The notes under the pieces are model-generated. The model searched no databases, was not told the DNA's origin, and saw only the letters and a program-made list of their open reading frames with translations. Positions 35,791-47,091 of a stretch of 64,000 bases of DNA are shown in pieces (positions within the stretch are counted from its first letter, which is position 1; each line of letters opens with the position of its first letter). Made by a program: the position numbers and the translations under genes. This DNA comes from Rhizobium sp. RM (GTDB lineage Bacteria > Pseudomonadota > Alphaproteobacteria > Rhizobiales > Rhizobiaceae): positions 310,001 through 374,000 of the forward strand of contig NZ_JACAWV010000007.1 of NCBI RefSeq assembly GCF_013390595.1. The letters are read 5' to 3'.

Positions 35791-37065
35791 TCAGGCTGTT
35801 GAGACTGTTTTTGCACCCAAGGTTTCATCGCTGAACTTCACAAGGTAAGCCGCCTTCACGATGGCTGTGGCTGTGGCTGTGAGAAGTGCAGCGATGCCAG
35901 CTCCATTCAGTCCAAAGATACGCATCATGGCATAGGCAACAAAGATCATCACAACGACGCTCACCATGTTGATGAGCGCATAATGCCGGTCTTTCTTGAT
36001 ACTGGTCAGCCCGGTACTGAGCATATCCGAACAGGACCTGACGATGGCCGCCAGCAACATCAGCACGAACAGGAAACGATGTTCGGCGATCTGCTCCATA
36101 TCCATGAAGCGGATCAGCACCTCGCATGCAACAAAAACGCCAATCCCGAGGATAACCGACATGACAGCAGTCTTGGTGAACTGCTGGTACATTGCCTTGC
36201 GCCAGTCCGCTGGCGTCCCTTCGCTATAGGCCCTGAAAAGGATCGGCAGCGCCACCTGTACCACCGCCGTACTGACCAGCGTCTGCAGTGAATTCGTGAG
36301 AGTCCAGAAGAAGGTGTAAACACCTGTCAATGTCAGGCCGAGAACGAAGTTTACGATGTAGCGATCCGCATACATCAGGCCAACGAGGCAAAGATCGCTA
36401 ACATAGATCATCCAGGAGGTTTTCAGGCGCGACCGCAACCATTCATGGTGGATCGGAGCACGCGCTATATCCTTCATAGGCCACTTTCGAATGAAGTACG
36501 CCAAGGCGAACAAGGTTGGAATGTAAGATAAAATCCAGCCGAGAAAGACCCACTCTATCGAGCGAAACTCTGGAAGTAGCACTCCTGCCGCAATGACGAC
36601 GGGCGCCCACAGAGCGGAGCGAAAGAAAACCAGTATGTTCGCCTGGATCGACATTTCCTGCGCTATCAATGGGATGTGAACATCCAGCGCGTAGGTTTCC
36701 AGCCACAGCAACATGAGGATGAGCAGATAGATGCGTTTAAGCTCGACACCGGTCGCTGCCAAGATACCGAGGCCGATCATGGTAACGACTGCGAGTGAAA
36801 TCGTGGTCACCATAAGGCGGCTCTTCACGCGAGCACCGGCAAACGCCGGTGTCTGAGAAACCACATCGCGAGCAACGAAATAATTGAGCCCCCAGCCCAC
36901 AAAAGCCGGCATGAAGCTGATCAGACCGACAGCTAGCCCATAAATGCCTGTCGCCTCAAGGCCTAGATATTTGACGATGTAGAACGAAAGGACAAATCGG
37001 AAAACCAGCGTGAAGCCACGCAGGCCAAGGTTCGAAAGGCTTTTCGCCGCCCCGAGTAATCTCAT
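35791..37065 (-). CDS. Second polysaccharide flippase (Wzx/RfbX-like)
   Basis: 424 residues with about 12 membrane segments in the polysaccharide-biosynthesis flippase pattern (LRGFTLVFRFVLSFYIVKYL at the start, VNFVLGLTLTGVYTFFWTLTN in the middle). It would flip the lipid-linked repeat made by the nearby GT4 enzymes. It is unlike the flippase at 12.5 kb in length and sequence, so the window encodes two. The final residues include a (TA)3 run. Confidence 0.85.
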   Translation of the reverse strand: MRLLGAAKSLSNLGLRGFTLVFRFVLSFYIVKYLGLEATGIYGLAVGLISFMPAFVGWGLNYFVARDVVSQTPAFAGARVKSRLMVTTISLAVVTMIGLGILAATGVELKRIYLLILMLLWLETYALDVHIPLIAQEMSIQANILVFFRSALWAPVVIAAGVLLPEFRSIEWVFLGWILSYIPTLFALAYFIRKWPMKDIARAPIHHEWLRSRLKTSWMIYVSDLCLVGLMYADRYIVNFVLGLTLTGVYTFFWTLTNSLQTLVSTAVVQVALPILFRAYSEGTPADWRKAMYQQFTKTAVMSVILGIGVFVACEVLIRFMDMEQIAEHRFLFVLMLLAAIVRSCSDMLSTGLTSIKKDRHYALINMVSVVVMIFVAYAMMRIFGLNGAGIAALLTATATAIVKAAYLVKFSDETLGAKTVSTA

Positions 37066-37373
37066 GAGAAAAGTCCGTGACCAAGAGACATTGCTCTTAG
37101 GTGCAGAAATTGAAGTAGGCTGAAAACAAAGAGCCGCAAACCGAACAGCCGCAAAGCCTTAAATCCTTTTCTTCGTTCTTGTCCGCTTGACCGGAAACCA
37201 GAACAGGAAGCAAAAAATATTAGAATAAAAATAAAGTAATTTGGCTTGTTGTGCGCCGCACAATCAACCATGATATTGCTCATAACATGGGCTATTTCAA
37301 TTAGGAAGACCTAGCTCCGCAGGCTATATTTTCGCAGCAACGCATTTCACATTCACCACAGATTTTTAAACTC
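37066..37373. other. Divergent intergenic region, no gene seen
   Basis: 308 bases between the second flippase and the acetyltransferase, read in opposite directions. AT-rich near 37205-37240. It should hold both promoters; I could not pick out clear -35/-10 pairs. One 73-codon minus-strand reading frame has no ribosome site and odd composition and is not called. Confidence 0.4.
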
Positions 37374-37940
37374 ATGATTCAAGAAACAGTTTTTCAGAAA
37401 ATAAAAGCGGACATACACAGCTTCGCCCGCGCCGACGGCGATCCGGTCAACCTCAAGCTCATTATCCGGTTGTTTTTCATAACAGCCGGTTTTCAGTTCG
37501 TTTTCGCACGCCGCGTTCAGGAAATACTGGAAAAAGTTCCAGTCGTCGGCAAGCCTTTGCGCCGCATATGGTGGTGGCTTACCTGTCTGATATTCAGCTC
37601 GGAAATAGCCATAGACACACGGACCGCAGGCGGGCTCTACATACCCCATCCGTACGGCATCGTTATTGGCGCGGCCACTCTCCACGCCAATGTCACGGTG
37701 CTGCAGAATGTGACGATCGGCAAACGTGGCAAGGCTGATGCGAGCGATCCGGTTATTGGGGAGAATGTCTTCCTCGGTGCGGGTTGTGTCGTGCTAGGGG
37801 GGGTAACGCTCGGCAAAGGCTCATCGGTGGGCGCAAATTCGGTGCTTTTGATCGACCTGCCCGAAGGTGCAACGGCAATCGGCATTCCTGCTAAAATTCG
37901 TCTTGCACAAAACGCCCAAACCATCACGGCGATCGCCTGA
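37374..37940 (+). CDS. Hexapeptide-repeat acetyltransferase (CysE/colanic-acid type)
   Basis: 188 residues. The C-terminal half is a left-handed beta helix of hexapeptide repeats (IGAATLHANVTVLQNVTIG, VIGENVFLGAGCVVLGGVTLG). Asp81 and His92 (IPHPYGIVIG) correspond to the serine acetyltransferase catalytic pair. In this context it more probably acetylates a sugar of the polysaccharide than serine. It is last in the polysaccharide locus, followed by a strong terminator. Confidence 0.85.
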   Translation: MIQETVFQKIKADIHSFARADGDPVNLKLIIRLFFITAGFQFVFARRVQEILEKVPVVGKPLRRIWWWLTCLIFSSEIAIDTRTAGGLYIPHPYGIVIGAATLHANVTVLQNVTIGKRGKADASDPVIGENVFLGAGCVVLGGVTLGKGSSVGANSVLLIDLPEGATAIGIPAKIRLAQNAQTITAIA

Positions 37941-37950
37941 TCCATTAAGC

Positions 37951-37977
37951 AAAACGCCCGGATAGACCGGGCGTTTT
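37951..37977. terminator. Bidirectional Rho-independent terminator
   Basis: An 11-bp perfect stem (AAAACGCCCGG with CCGGGCGTTTT, five-base loop) with A- and T-rich flanks, lying between the convergent acetyltransferase and xylG-like genes. Confidence 0.88.
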
Positions 37978-38004
37978 TCAATATCAGGAAAATGTCATCA
38001 TGTT

Positions 38005-38787
38005 TCACACCGCGACGGCACCCGGACCTGGTACCGCACCGGCCGGCACCTTGCCGAGGATGATCATGCCAAGGACCTCGTCCTTCGTCACATCCTGTGT
38101 GCGGGCGTGACCAACAACCTTTCCGTTTTTCATCACGAATACCCGATCGGCGAGATCGAACACGTCATGGATATCGTGACTGATGAGAAAGATGCCAATC
38201 CCCTGCCGTTTCAATTCCTTTACTAGATCACCGACCTGCGCCGTCTCCTGGGGACCAAGCGCTGCAGTTGGTTCATCCATAATGAGGATGCGGGCATCAA
38301 ACAGAATGGCCCGTGCAATCGCGACGGACTGCCGCTGACCACCTGAAAGCGCCTTCACCGGCTCCTTGAAGCGTCTGAAATTCGGGTTCAACCGCCCCAT
38401 GACCTCACGCGCCGAGGCTTCCATGGCAACGTCATCCAACGTACCCCACTTCGTCTTCAACTCACGTCCGAGATAAAGATTTGCTGCGGCGTCGACGTTG
38501 TCGGCGACGGCCAGGGTCTGATAGATCGTCTCGATCCCGTATTTCTTGGCGTCGCGGGGATTGCGGATATCCGCATCCTCGCCGTTGATGAGAATTTCTC
38601 CGTTGTCCCGCCTGTAGGCGCCGGAAAGAATCTTGATTAGCGTCGATTTTCCCGCGCCATTGTGTCCCAGCAGGGCCACGACCTCTCCGGGGAAAAGATC
38701 GACGGAGGCGTTTTCCACCGCATGAATACCGCCGAAGGAAATGGAAATGTTACGCATTTCCACGAGGGGAGTGATTTGTTCAACCAT
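38005..38787 (-). CDS. xylG: Sugar ABC transporter ATPase, single domain (XylG/FrcA-like)
   Basis: 260 residues: one nucleotide-binding domain with Walker [10 protein letters not shown] at 41-49, signature LSGGQ at 147-151 and Walker B ILIMDEP at 167-173. Classical RbsA/XylG proteins have two such domains in about 500 residues; this short form, like rhizobial FrcA, should work as a homodimer. It powers import with the adjacent permease and binding protein. The ATG with GAGGAGA is chosen over longer in-frame options. Last gene of the xylF-xylH-xylG operon. Confidence 0.9.
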   Translation of the reverse strand: MVEQITPLVEMRNISISFGGIHAVENASVDLFPGEVVALLGHNGAGKSTLIKILSGAYRRDNGEILINGEDADIRNPRDAKKYGIETIYQTLAVADNVDAAANLYLGRELKTKWGTLDDVAMEASAREVMGRLNPNFRRFKEPVKALSGGQRQSVAIARAILFDARILIMDEPTAALGPQETAQVGDLVKELKRQGIGIFLISHDIHDVFDLADRVFVMKNGKVVGHARTQDVTKDEVLGMIILGKVPAGAVPGPGAVAV

Positions 38788-38806
38788 ATCGGTGTCTCCT
38801 CGGTTC

Positions 38807-40120
38807 TTACTTTGCGCGAGCGCGGTAGATGGTGTCGAGCCACACGGCCACGACGAGCACCACGCCAACGACGATGCGTTGGAAAGGCGTGTCGATCCCC
38901 ACAAGCACCATTCCGGACTGCAACGACTGCATGACCAGCGCACCGAGCATCGCGCCCGCTATCGTTCCGACACCGCCAGCAAGCGACGTCCCGCCGATCA
39001 CTGCGGCGGCGATGGTGTAGAGTTCATCCAGCTCGCCTTGCGCGTTGGTTGCGGCGTTAAGTCGAGCTGTCGATATTGCGGCTGCGATGGCGCAGAGCAC
39101 GCCCATCAACGTGAATATCTTCACCGTCACCCAGCGGGTTTTGATGCCCGCCAATTCCGCCGCCTCCGGATTTCCGCCAATGGCAAAGACATAACGGCCA
39201 AAGCGCAGCCGAGTGGCAATAAATGTCATCACGGCACCGACAGCGAGCGCCATCAGCACCGGGATGGCTATGCCATGAGAGATGAACAAGCCACCATCCG
39301 GCCAAGCGATGCCATTCGCATCCGCGTAGTTGCGGGCGATGTTGACCGGCCACGGATAGCTGTTGACGATCGCAACGAAGCCAATAACGATGAAGCAGCC
39401 GAGTGCTGCCAGAAAATACTCCGCCCAGACGGGACGCAATGGAAAGCCAAAACGGCGACGCTGGTGCCTTGAGTTCAGGATCGCGGCAACAATGGCGAGA
39501 CAGGCGACGATGGCAGCGATCCAGCTCCACGTAGCGCCAATCGACCCGCTGGTGCCGCCACCCATAAGCCGAAAGGTCGAGTCCATTGGAGCAACCGTAC
39601 GACCGCTGGTGATGAACCACGTACCACCACGCCAAACCAGTAGGCCACCAAGCGTGACAATAAAGGACGGCACATTGAGGAAGGCAATGATGGAGCCTTG
39701 CAGCATGCCTATGCCACCACCGACGAGAATGCCGACCAAAAGCGTGATGATCCATGTCGCGCCGTGTTCGAAACCGAGGATCTGCGGCAAAATCTCCGCT
39801 TGGGTCACACCCATGATCATGCCGGAAAAGCCAAGGATGGACCCGACCGATAGATCAATATTGCGGGTTACTATTACAAGCACCATCCCCGTTGCCATAA
39901 CTGCAACGGAGGCGGTCTGTACCGACAGGTTCCACAGGTTTCGCGGCGTCAGAAACAGGCCGCCGGAAAGGATATGAAATCCTATCCAGATCAGAAGAAG
40001 CGCACCAACCATGCCAAGAAGACGAGTGTCCAGTTCGGTCGCACTGATGAAGCGCGCAATTGAACCAGATTTGTCGCTCTTGGACGGCGTGGTTGAATTG
40101 GTTTGGGTAATGTCGGCCAT
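38807..40120 (-). CDS. xylH: Sugar ABC transporter permease (XylH-like)
   Basis: 437 residues with about ten to twelve membrane segments. The BPD_transp_2 core is seen ([54 protein letters not shown]). The length fits XylH more than the shorter RbsC/FrcC permeases. The ATG is chosen because GAGGAGGA lies ten bases upstream. It is 19 bp from xylG and 80 bp from xylF, across a hairpin. Confidence 0.9.
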   Translation of the reverse strand: MADITQTNSTTPSKSDKSGSIARFISATELDTRLLGMVGALLLIWIGFHILSGGLFLTPRNLWNLSVQTASVAVMATGMVLVIVTRNIDLSVGSILGFSGMIMGVTQAEILPQILGFEHGATWIITLLVGILVGGGIGMLQGSIIAFLNVPSFIVTLGGLLVWRGGTWFITSGRTVAPMDSTFRLMGGGTSGSIGATWSWIAAIVACLAIVAAILNSRHQRRRFGFPLRPVWAEYFLAALGCFIVIGFVAIVNSYPWPVNIARNYADANGIAWPDGGLFISHGIAIPVLMALAVGAVMTFIATRLRFGRYVFAIGGNPEAAELAGIKTRWVTVKIFTLMGVLCAIAAAISTARLNAATNAQGELDELYTIAAAVIGGTSLAGGVGTIAGAMLGALVMQSLQSGMVLVGIDTPFQRIVVGVVLVVAVWLDTIYRARAK

Positions 40121-40148
40121 GGACTGCCGGTCCTCCTCACGTCTGAAA

Positions 40149-40179
40149 GGCGCCGCGCCACTATCTGCAGCGCAGCGCC
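40149..40179 (-). terminator. Hairpin between xylF and xylH
   Basis: A 10-bp stem with one mismatch (GGCGCCGCGC against GCGCAGCGCC, 11-base loop). Such hairpins after the binding-protein gene usually stabilise or partly terminate the message, so that more binding protein than permease is made. Confidence 0.5.
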
Positions 40180-40200
40180 CAAGCTCGGACACTTGATGTA

Positions 40201-41241
40201 TCAGTTGCAGGCCTTGACGGTTCCGGCCTTCACACCCTGGCAAGCTGTTTCTTTCTTGATCCAGCCAGCGTCGATCACAACACCGAGGTTGTCCTTGGTG
40301 ATGGCAACCGGCTTGAGGAATACCGACTGCATCGCGACCTTCTTCGGACCACCTTCAAAAGTCGTCACACCTTTGATTTCTGTCATCTTCTTGCCACCGG
40401 CAAGTTCCAGCGCGATGCCCGCTGCTTCCTTGCCCAGTTCACGGCTGTCCTTCCAGACGGAAACCGTCTGCGTGCCGAGCGCAACTCGATTAAGGGCTGC
40501 AAAGTCAGCATCCTGACCCGAAACAGGAACGGAACCGGCAAGACCCTGTGCCGCCAGAGCAGCGATTGCACCGCCAGCCGTTCCATCATTCGAAGCAACA
40601 ACAGCATCGACCTTGTTGTTGTTCTTGGTCAGGAACTGCTCCATGTTTTTCTGGGCGTTTTCTGGCTTCCAGCCATCCGTATAGGCTTCGCCGACATTCT
40701 TGATCTTGCCGCTGTCAACAGCGGCTTTCAGGACCTCCTGCTGCCCGGCAAACAGGAAGTCGGCGTTCGGATCGGCAGACGAACCCTTAATGAAGACGTA
40801 GTTGCCTTCAGGTTTGACCTTGAAGACTTCAGCAGCCTGCAAACGTCCAACTTCCTTGTTATCGAAGGTAATATAGAACGCGCTCTGGTTTTCGATCAGG
40901 CGGTCATAACCAACGACCGGAATACCCTCAGCAACGGCCTTTTCTACCGCCGGGCCGATTGCGTCGCTGTCCTGCGCAAGAATGATAAGCGCATTGGCGC
41001 CCTGCGAGATCAGCGATTCAACGTCCGTCAGCTGCTTGGCAGCTGATGACTGAGCGTCCGCAGAAATATATTTCGCTCCGGCTTTTTCCAGTGCGGACTT
41101 GATCGCTGCCTCATCGGTCTTCCAGCGCTCTTCCTGAAAGTTGGACCAGGAAACGCCCACGACGAGGTCGGCAGCAATAGCGGCTGTATGCAGAGAAACG
41201 AGCACAGCGGTGCCCGCCAAAAGCTTGGCAAATGAATTCAT
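40201..41241 (-). CDS. xylF: Periplasmic sugar-binding protein (xylose-type XylF)
   Basis: 346 residues with a signal peptide ending near AIAA/DL at 24. The mature start [18 protein letters not shown] and the segments [14 protein letters not shown] and VAVS-type hinges are those of xylose-binding XylF proteins in the periplasmic-binding-protein type 1 fold. It delivers D-xylose, or a related sugar, to XylHG. First gene of the operon; its upstream region contains the 25-bp palindrome and faces the ROK repressor gene. Confidence 0.92.
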   Translation of the reverse strand: MNSFAKLLAGTAVLVSLHTAAIAADLVVGVSWSNFQEERWKTDEAAIKSALEKAGAKYISADAQSSAAKQLTDVESLISQGANALIILAQDSDAIGPAVEKAVAEGIPVVGYDRLIENQSAFYITFDNKEVGRLQAAEVFKVKPEGNYVFIKGSSADPNADFLFAGQQEVLKAAVDSGKIKNVGEAYTDGWKPENAQKNMEQFLTKNNNKVDAVVASNDGTAGGAIAALAAQGLAGSVPVSGQDADFAALNRVALGTQTVSVWKDSRELGKEAAGIALELAGGKKMTEIKGVTTFEGGPKKVAMQSVFLKPVAITKDNLGVVIDAGWIKKETACQGVKAGTVKACN

Positions 41242-41323
41242 GATGTCCTCCCGGTAAGGGCGAAGCCTGCACCTCCATGCAGGAAAACCGCCCGAAAAAT
41301 GCTGCCGGCCACTGTGATTTCAC

Positions 41324-41348
41324 AATTTTCTCGACAGTCGAGAAAATT
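41324..41348. promoter_or_regulatory. Perfect 25-bp palindrome, probable ROK-repressor operator
   Basis: AATTTTCTCGAC, one central A, then GTCGAGAAAATT: twelve-base arms with no mismatch. It lies 83 bases upstream of xylF and 135 upstream of the ROK gene, in the only gap between these divergent genes. A TGTGA-TT-TCACA element overlaps its left end (41313-41324). Confidence 0.8.
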
Positions 41349-41482
41349 AATGTCAGAGATTCCCCAGGCTGTCAACAACGGCTGCGGGCAGTCCTTTGAT
41401 GTCTTGATTTGGCTTGTGGCTTCGGCCATTAGCCTGCCCGCAGGCACAACAAGAACAGACCCTTCAGGGAGCAGCACGGCAC

Positions 41483-42724
41483 ATGTCCGTCATTGCAAGT
41501 ACCGAACTGGTGCGCCAGAAAAACAGCCTTTCGGTGCTGTCGGCCCTTCGTCGCCAAGGCAGCCTGTCACACACGGATCTGTCATCTTTCACCGGACTGG
41601 CATCGGCGACGGTCTCTGCCATAACCGCAGATCTTGAACGGACGGGACTGATACAGCGCAAGGAACAACAAAACGCTGCAGGACGCGGACGTCCCCGAAT
41701 TCTCTTTGGTCCAAACGGAGCGTTTTGCTACGTCGCAATTATCATCATCTCGTCCGACAGCGTGCAGTATTCGCTTGTGGATTACTCGGGCAAACTGGTC
41801 GACAGGTTCGCAGAACAACGGAACGTGACTGCAGAAGGTACGTTCGCCAACTCCATCGTCGCCGGCATAGAAAGGCTCGCACTACGTTCACACATATCTA
41901 GAGCAGACATTCTCCAGATCTCCATCAGCAGCAAAGGATTGGTCGACACGACCTCCGCCACGCTTGTCTGGTCACCGGTACTGGGTAACGAGAAAATCAA
42001 CTTTCAGGAAATTCTGGGCGAGAACGGGCATGTTCGGGTCACCCTCAACAATGAAACCCTGCTTGCAGCAAAAGCGGTGGCAATCAGGGAAAACATGCGC
42101 GATGAACTGGCCGCGGGCGCAGAGGCGCTTGTCGCCTTGTCGCTGGGCCACAGCATCGGACTTGGGATTGCGCGACGAAACGGTGACGCCATCGACCTCA
42201 GCGCCCCAAACTTCGGGCACATGCTCCATCTCGCTGATGGAGCCTTGTGCCGTTGCGGCACGAGAGGCTGTATCGAGGCCTATAGCGGTTTTTACGCGAT
42301 CCTCCGTTCAGCCTTTGAAGCGCCAGCCCATGCCGAACCGGCGAAGTTCGTGCCAGTCGCAGAAGTCGACAAGATTGCTGTCGCCGCACGTGCCGGCGCA
42401 CGCATGCCACGCCTTGCCTTTCGTACAGCCGGACTGTCGCTTGGCAACGGATTGTCACGGCTCTTCAGCTTGCACGGCCACATGCCGGTTTACCTGACAG
42501 GACCGGGCACACGATATTTCGACCTTCTGGAAAGCGGGATCACCGACGGCCTCGCCCAGTCCCAGGCCGTCCGTTTTGGCGGAATGCCGAAACTCCGGAT
42601 TAGACCCGATGAATCCGAATTGGTTTTCGAAGGCCACCTGGACCTCGCCCTGTCGGCTGCAGACGACTATGTCCTGACACAGGACAGCGTGCTGAAACAC
42701 GGCAGAAACGCCAACACCGATTGA
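41483..42724 (+). CDS. xylR: ROK-family transcriptional repressor (XylR-like)
   Basis: 413 residues from the ATG giving MSVIASTEL; AGGGAG lies upstream. Residues 10-60 form a winged helix-turn-helix (LSHTDLSSFTGLASATVSAIT). The remainder is a ROK fold with the zinc site His246, Cys256, Cys258 and Cys263 (CRCGTRGCIEAY). The kinase aspartate region reads NNETLLAAKA and the usual EXGH reads NFGH, so it is a regulator, not a sugar kinase. It likely represses xylFHG and itself through the palindrome at 41324-41348, released by sugar. It converges with glpD. Confidence 0.88.
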   Translation: MSVIASTELVRQKNSLSVLSALRRQGSLSHTDLSSFTGLASATVSAITADLERTGLIQRKEQQNAAGRGRPRILFGPNGAFCYVAIIIISSDSVQYSLVDYSGKLVDRFAEQRNVTAEGTFANSIVAGIERLALRSHISRADILQISISSKGLVDTTSATLVWSPVLGNEKINFQEILGENGHVRVTLNNETLLAAKAVAIRENMRDELAAGAEALVALSLGHSIGLGIARRNGDAIDLSAPNFGHMLHLADGALCRCGTRGCIEAYSGFYAILRSAFEAPAHAEPAKFVPVAEVDKIAVAARAGARMPRLAFRTAGLSLGNGLSRLFSLHGHMPVYLTGPGTRYFDLLESGITDGLAQSQAVRFGGMPKLRIRPDESELVFEGHLDLALSAADDYVLTQDSVLKHGRNANTD

Positions 42725-42744
42725 ACGATTTGCTGCACGAGCGG

Positions 42745-44256
42745 TCAGGCCGGTTCAGGCACCCGCAAGAAGTCGTTGAGCTCGGCGATCTGTTCCTCGT
42801 TCAACCTCAAGCCCTGTTTTGTGCGTCTCCAGAGGATGTCGTCTGCGGTGACGGCCCATTCGCGTTCGACCAGCCAGCGCACCTCGATCTCGTAGAGCGT
42901 TCCACCGAAGTGGCGACCGAGATCGGCAACGCCCGATGCAGCGCCAAGCAGTTCACCAGCATCCGTACCGTAATTGCGCACCAGTCGCTCACCATGCACA
43001 CGCTCAAGGAACGGGTAGCGCGCCAAAAGCGCCTTCACCTGTTCCTCATAACCATTCACCCCGAAGTCACCACCCGGCAGATGGGAAGACGCTGTCCAGG
43101 CGTTGCCCTTTGCCCCGATGGCTGAACCGATCTTTTCCAGCGCATGCTCGGCCAGTCGACGATAGGTTGTCAGCTTGCCGCCGAACACGTTGAGAAGCGG
43201 TGCCTCGCCATCGGCGCCTTCCACCTTCAGGACGTAATCGCGCGTTGCTTCCTGAGCCTTCGATGCACCGTCATCGAACAGCGGGCGAACCCCCGAATAG
43301 GTCCAGACGATATCTTCAGTCTTGACCGGCTCGGAGAAATACTCGCTTGCCGCATTGCACAGATAGCTCGTCTCTTCGGCGCTGATACGCACATTGGCCG
43401 GATCGCCGGTATAGTCGCGGTCGGTCGTGCCGATCAGCGTAAAATCCCGCTCATAGGGGATGGCGAAGATGATACGCCCATCCGGGTTCTGGAAGAAGTA
43501 GGCACGCGGATCGGCAAACTTCTTCTTCACAATGATATGGCTGCCCTGCACCAGCCGGACATTGTGGACATTGTTGCGGCCGAACACGCCTGACAGCACC
43601 GTATCGACCCAGGGACCGGAGGCATTGACCAGCATGCGGGCGGTATAGACACCCGCCTGCCCGCTCTTTTCGTCAAAGGTCTCGATCCGCCATAGGCCAG
43701 CCTCGCGCCGTGCCGACACCACGCGGGTGCGGTTCAGGATCGTCGCACCGCGCTGTTGCGCATCGCGGGCATTCAGCACCACGAAACGGGCATCATCGAC
43801 CCAGCCGTCGGAATATTCGAATGCCGTGGCAAACACCGGCTTCAGCGGCTTGCCGGCCACATCACGGCGAAGGTCGAGTGTCTTCGTCGCCGGCAACAGC
43901 TTGCGGCCACCCAGGTGGTCATAGAGAAACAGGCCGAGCCGGATCAGCCAGGCCGGGCGCACGCCGCCTTTCTGGAACGGCAGCACGAAGCGCATTGGCC
44001 AGATGATGTGCGGCGCCATCGCCCACAGCACCTCGCGCTCCATCAGCGCCTCGCGCACCAGCCGGAATTCGTAATGTTCGAGATAACGCAGACCGCCATG
44101 GATCAGCTTAGTTGCAGCAGACGACGTGCCAGAGGCAAAATCACCCTTTTCCGCAAGCGCAACAGAATAACCACGGCCTGCCGCATCGCGCGCAATCCCG
44201 CAGCCGTTCACACCGCCGCCAATCACGAAAATGTCGTATATTTTTTTGCCAGACAT
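42745..44256 (-). CDS. glpD: Aerobic glycerol-3-phosphate dehydrogenase
   Basis: 503 residues. The FAD-binding GGGVNG at 13-18 opens the protein, followed by AGRGYSVALAEKGDFASGTSS, a strong GlpD signature, and the C-terminal DAO domain. The enzyme oxidises sn-glycerol 3-phosphate to dihydroxyacetone phosphate at the inner membrane and passes electrons to quinone. No glpK or glpF is adjacent. The upstream region carries three phased AAACGAA elements, probably a DeoR/GlpR-type repressor target. Confidence 0.95.
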   Translation of the reverse strand: MSGKKIYDIFVIGGGVNGCGIARDAAGRGYSVALAEKGDFASGTSSAATKLIHGGLRYLEHYEFRLVREALMEREVLWAMAPHIIWPMRFVLPFQKGGVRPAWLIRLGLFLYDHLGGRKLLPATKTLDLRRDVAGKPLKPVFATAFEYSDGWVDDARFVVLNARDAQQRGATILNRTRVVSARREAGLWRIETFDEKSGQAGVYTARMLVNASGPWVDTVLSGVFGRNNVHNVRLVQGSHIIVKKKFADPRAYFFQNPDGRIIFAIPYERDFTLIGTTDRDYTGDPANVRISAEETSYLCNAASEYFSEPVKTEDIVWTYSGVRPLFDDGASKAQEATRDYVLKVEGADGEAPLLNVFGGKLTTYRRLAEHALEKIGSAIGAKGNAWTASSHLPGGDFGVNGYEEQVKALLARYPFLERVHGERLVRNYGTDAGELLGAASGVADLGRHFGGTLYEIEVRWLVEREWAVTADDILWRRTKQGLRLNEEQIAELNDFLRVPEPA

Positions 44257-44316
44257 GCTGCCTCCACGTCGTTACCGGGCCGATTTCCTCGGCCCGTTGA
44301 AAGACAGCAACCATAA

Positions 44317-44355
44317 AAACGAAAATTAAACGAATGTCAAAAGAAAGGAAACGAA
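44317..44355. promoter_or_regulatory. Three phased AAACGAA elements upstream of glpD
   Basis: AAACGAA occurs at 44317-44323, 44328-44334 and 44349-44355, that is 11 and 21 bases apart (one and two helical turns). On the glpD strand they read TTCGTTT. This arrangement resembles repeated half-sites of GlpR/DeoR-family repressors; the regulator gene is not in the window. Confidence 0.55.
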
Positions 44356-44409
44356 CATTCGATTTCACGCGCATGTCTTAAGTCGACGCAGCCCTACGGC
44401 AGTTGTGTT

Positions 44410-44832
44410 TCAGACATGTGTCGGCGGGGATTTGACTTCTTCCAGTTCGTAAAGCACTCCCGACATGTCCTTGGGATGTAGAAAGAGAACCGGATTGCCA
44501 TGTGCACCTGTTTTGGGTTCTCCATCTCCGAGAATACGAATGCCCTTCGCAACAAGACCGTCGCGGGCGACCAAAATATCAGGCACCTCGAAACAGATAT
44601 GGTGCATACCGCCCATTGGATTCCTGCCGAGAAACGCAGCGATAGGAGAGCCTTCTCCCAACGGATACAACAACTCGATTTTGGTATTGTCGGCCTGAAT
44701 GAACACGACGGTCACGCCATGTTCCGGTAGCGATTGCGGTTCCGACACGGCAGCCCCGAGTGCCCTGTAATGCGCCACGGAGGCATCGAGATCCGGCACC
44801 GCGATGGCGATGTGGTTCAGTTTTCCAAACAT
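44410..44832 (-). CDS. mce: Methylmalonyl-CoA epimerase
   Basis: 140 residues of the vicinal-oxygen-chelate fold: LNHIAIAVPDLDASVAHYRALGA at the start, MHHICFEVPDI in the middle, with metal ligands His near residue 7 and in the HHI motif and Glu near the end (YELEEV). It interconverts the 2S and 2R forms of methylmalonyl-CoA between carboxylase and mutase. GAGGAAAC precedes the ATG. It starts 10 bases after the mutase gene. A longer in-frame extension overlapping the mutase is not family-like. Confidence 0.93.
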   Translation of the reverse strand: MFGKLNHIAIAVPDLDASVAHYRALGAAVSEPQSLPEHGVTVVFIQADNTKIELLYPLGEGSPIAAFLGRNPMGGMHHICFEVPDILVARDGLVAKGIRILGDGEPKTGAHGNPVLFLHPKDMSGVLYELEEVKSPPTHV

Positions 44833-44842
44833 TCCTGTTTCC

Positions 44843-46984
<2,142 letters not shown>

Positions 46985-47091
46985 GCACCTCATCCCTTCT
47001 GCCGTCTCTGCGTTTTTCACGGCCTGCCACAAGTGCAGCCGTTACCCTGTTGACGCCGGGACAACCGCCCGTGCCCTAAATCCGTTCCCAG

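Noticed and set aside
35861-35882. GGCTGT hexamer repeated three times inside the second flippase
   Set aside because: It is a 6-base unit, so copy changes would not shift the frame; three copies are too few to call a contingency repeat.
37062-37283. 73-codon minus-strand frame upstream of the second flippase
   Set aside because: Hydrophobic by AT-rich composition only; no ribosome site; overlaps the flippase start.
41313-41324. TGTGA-TT-TCACA as a CRP site
   Set aside because: The two half-sites are separated by two bases, while CRP needs six; it is listed only as part of the operator region.
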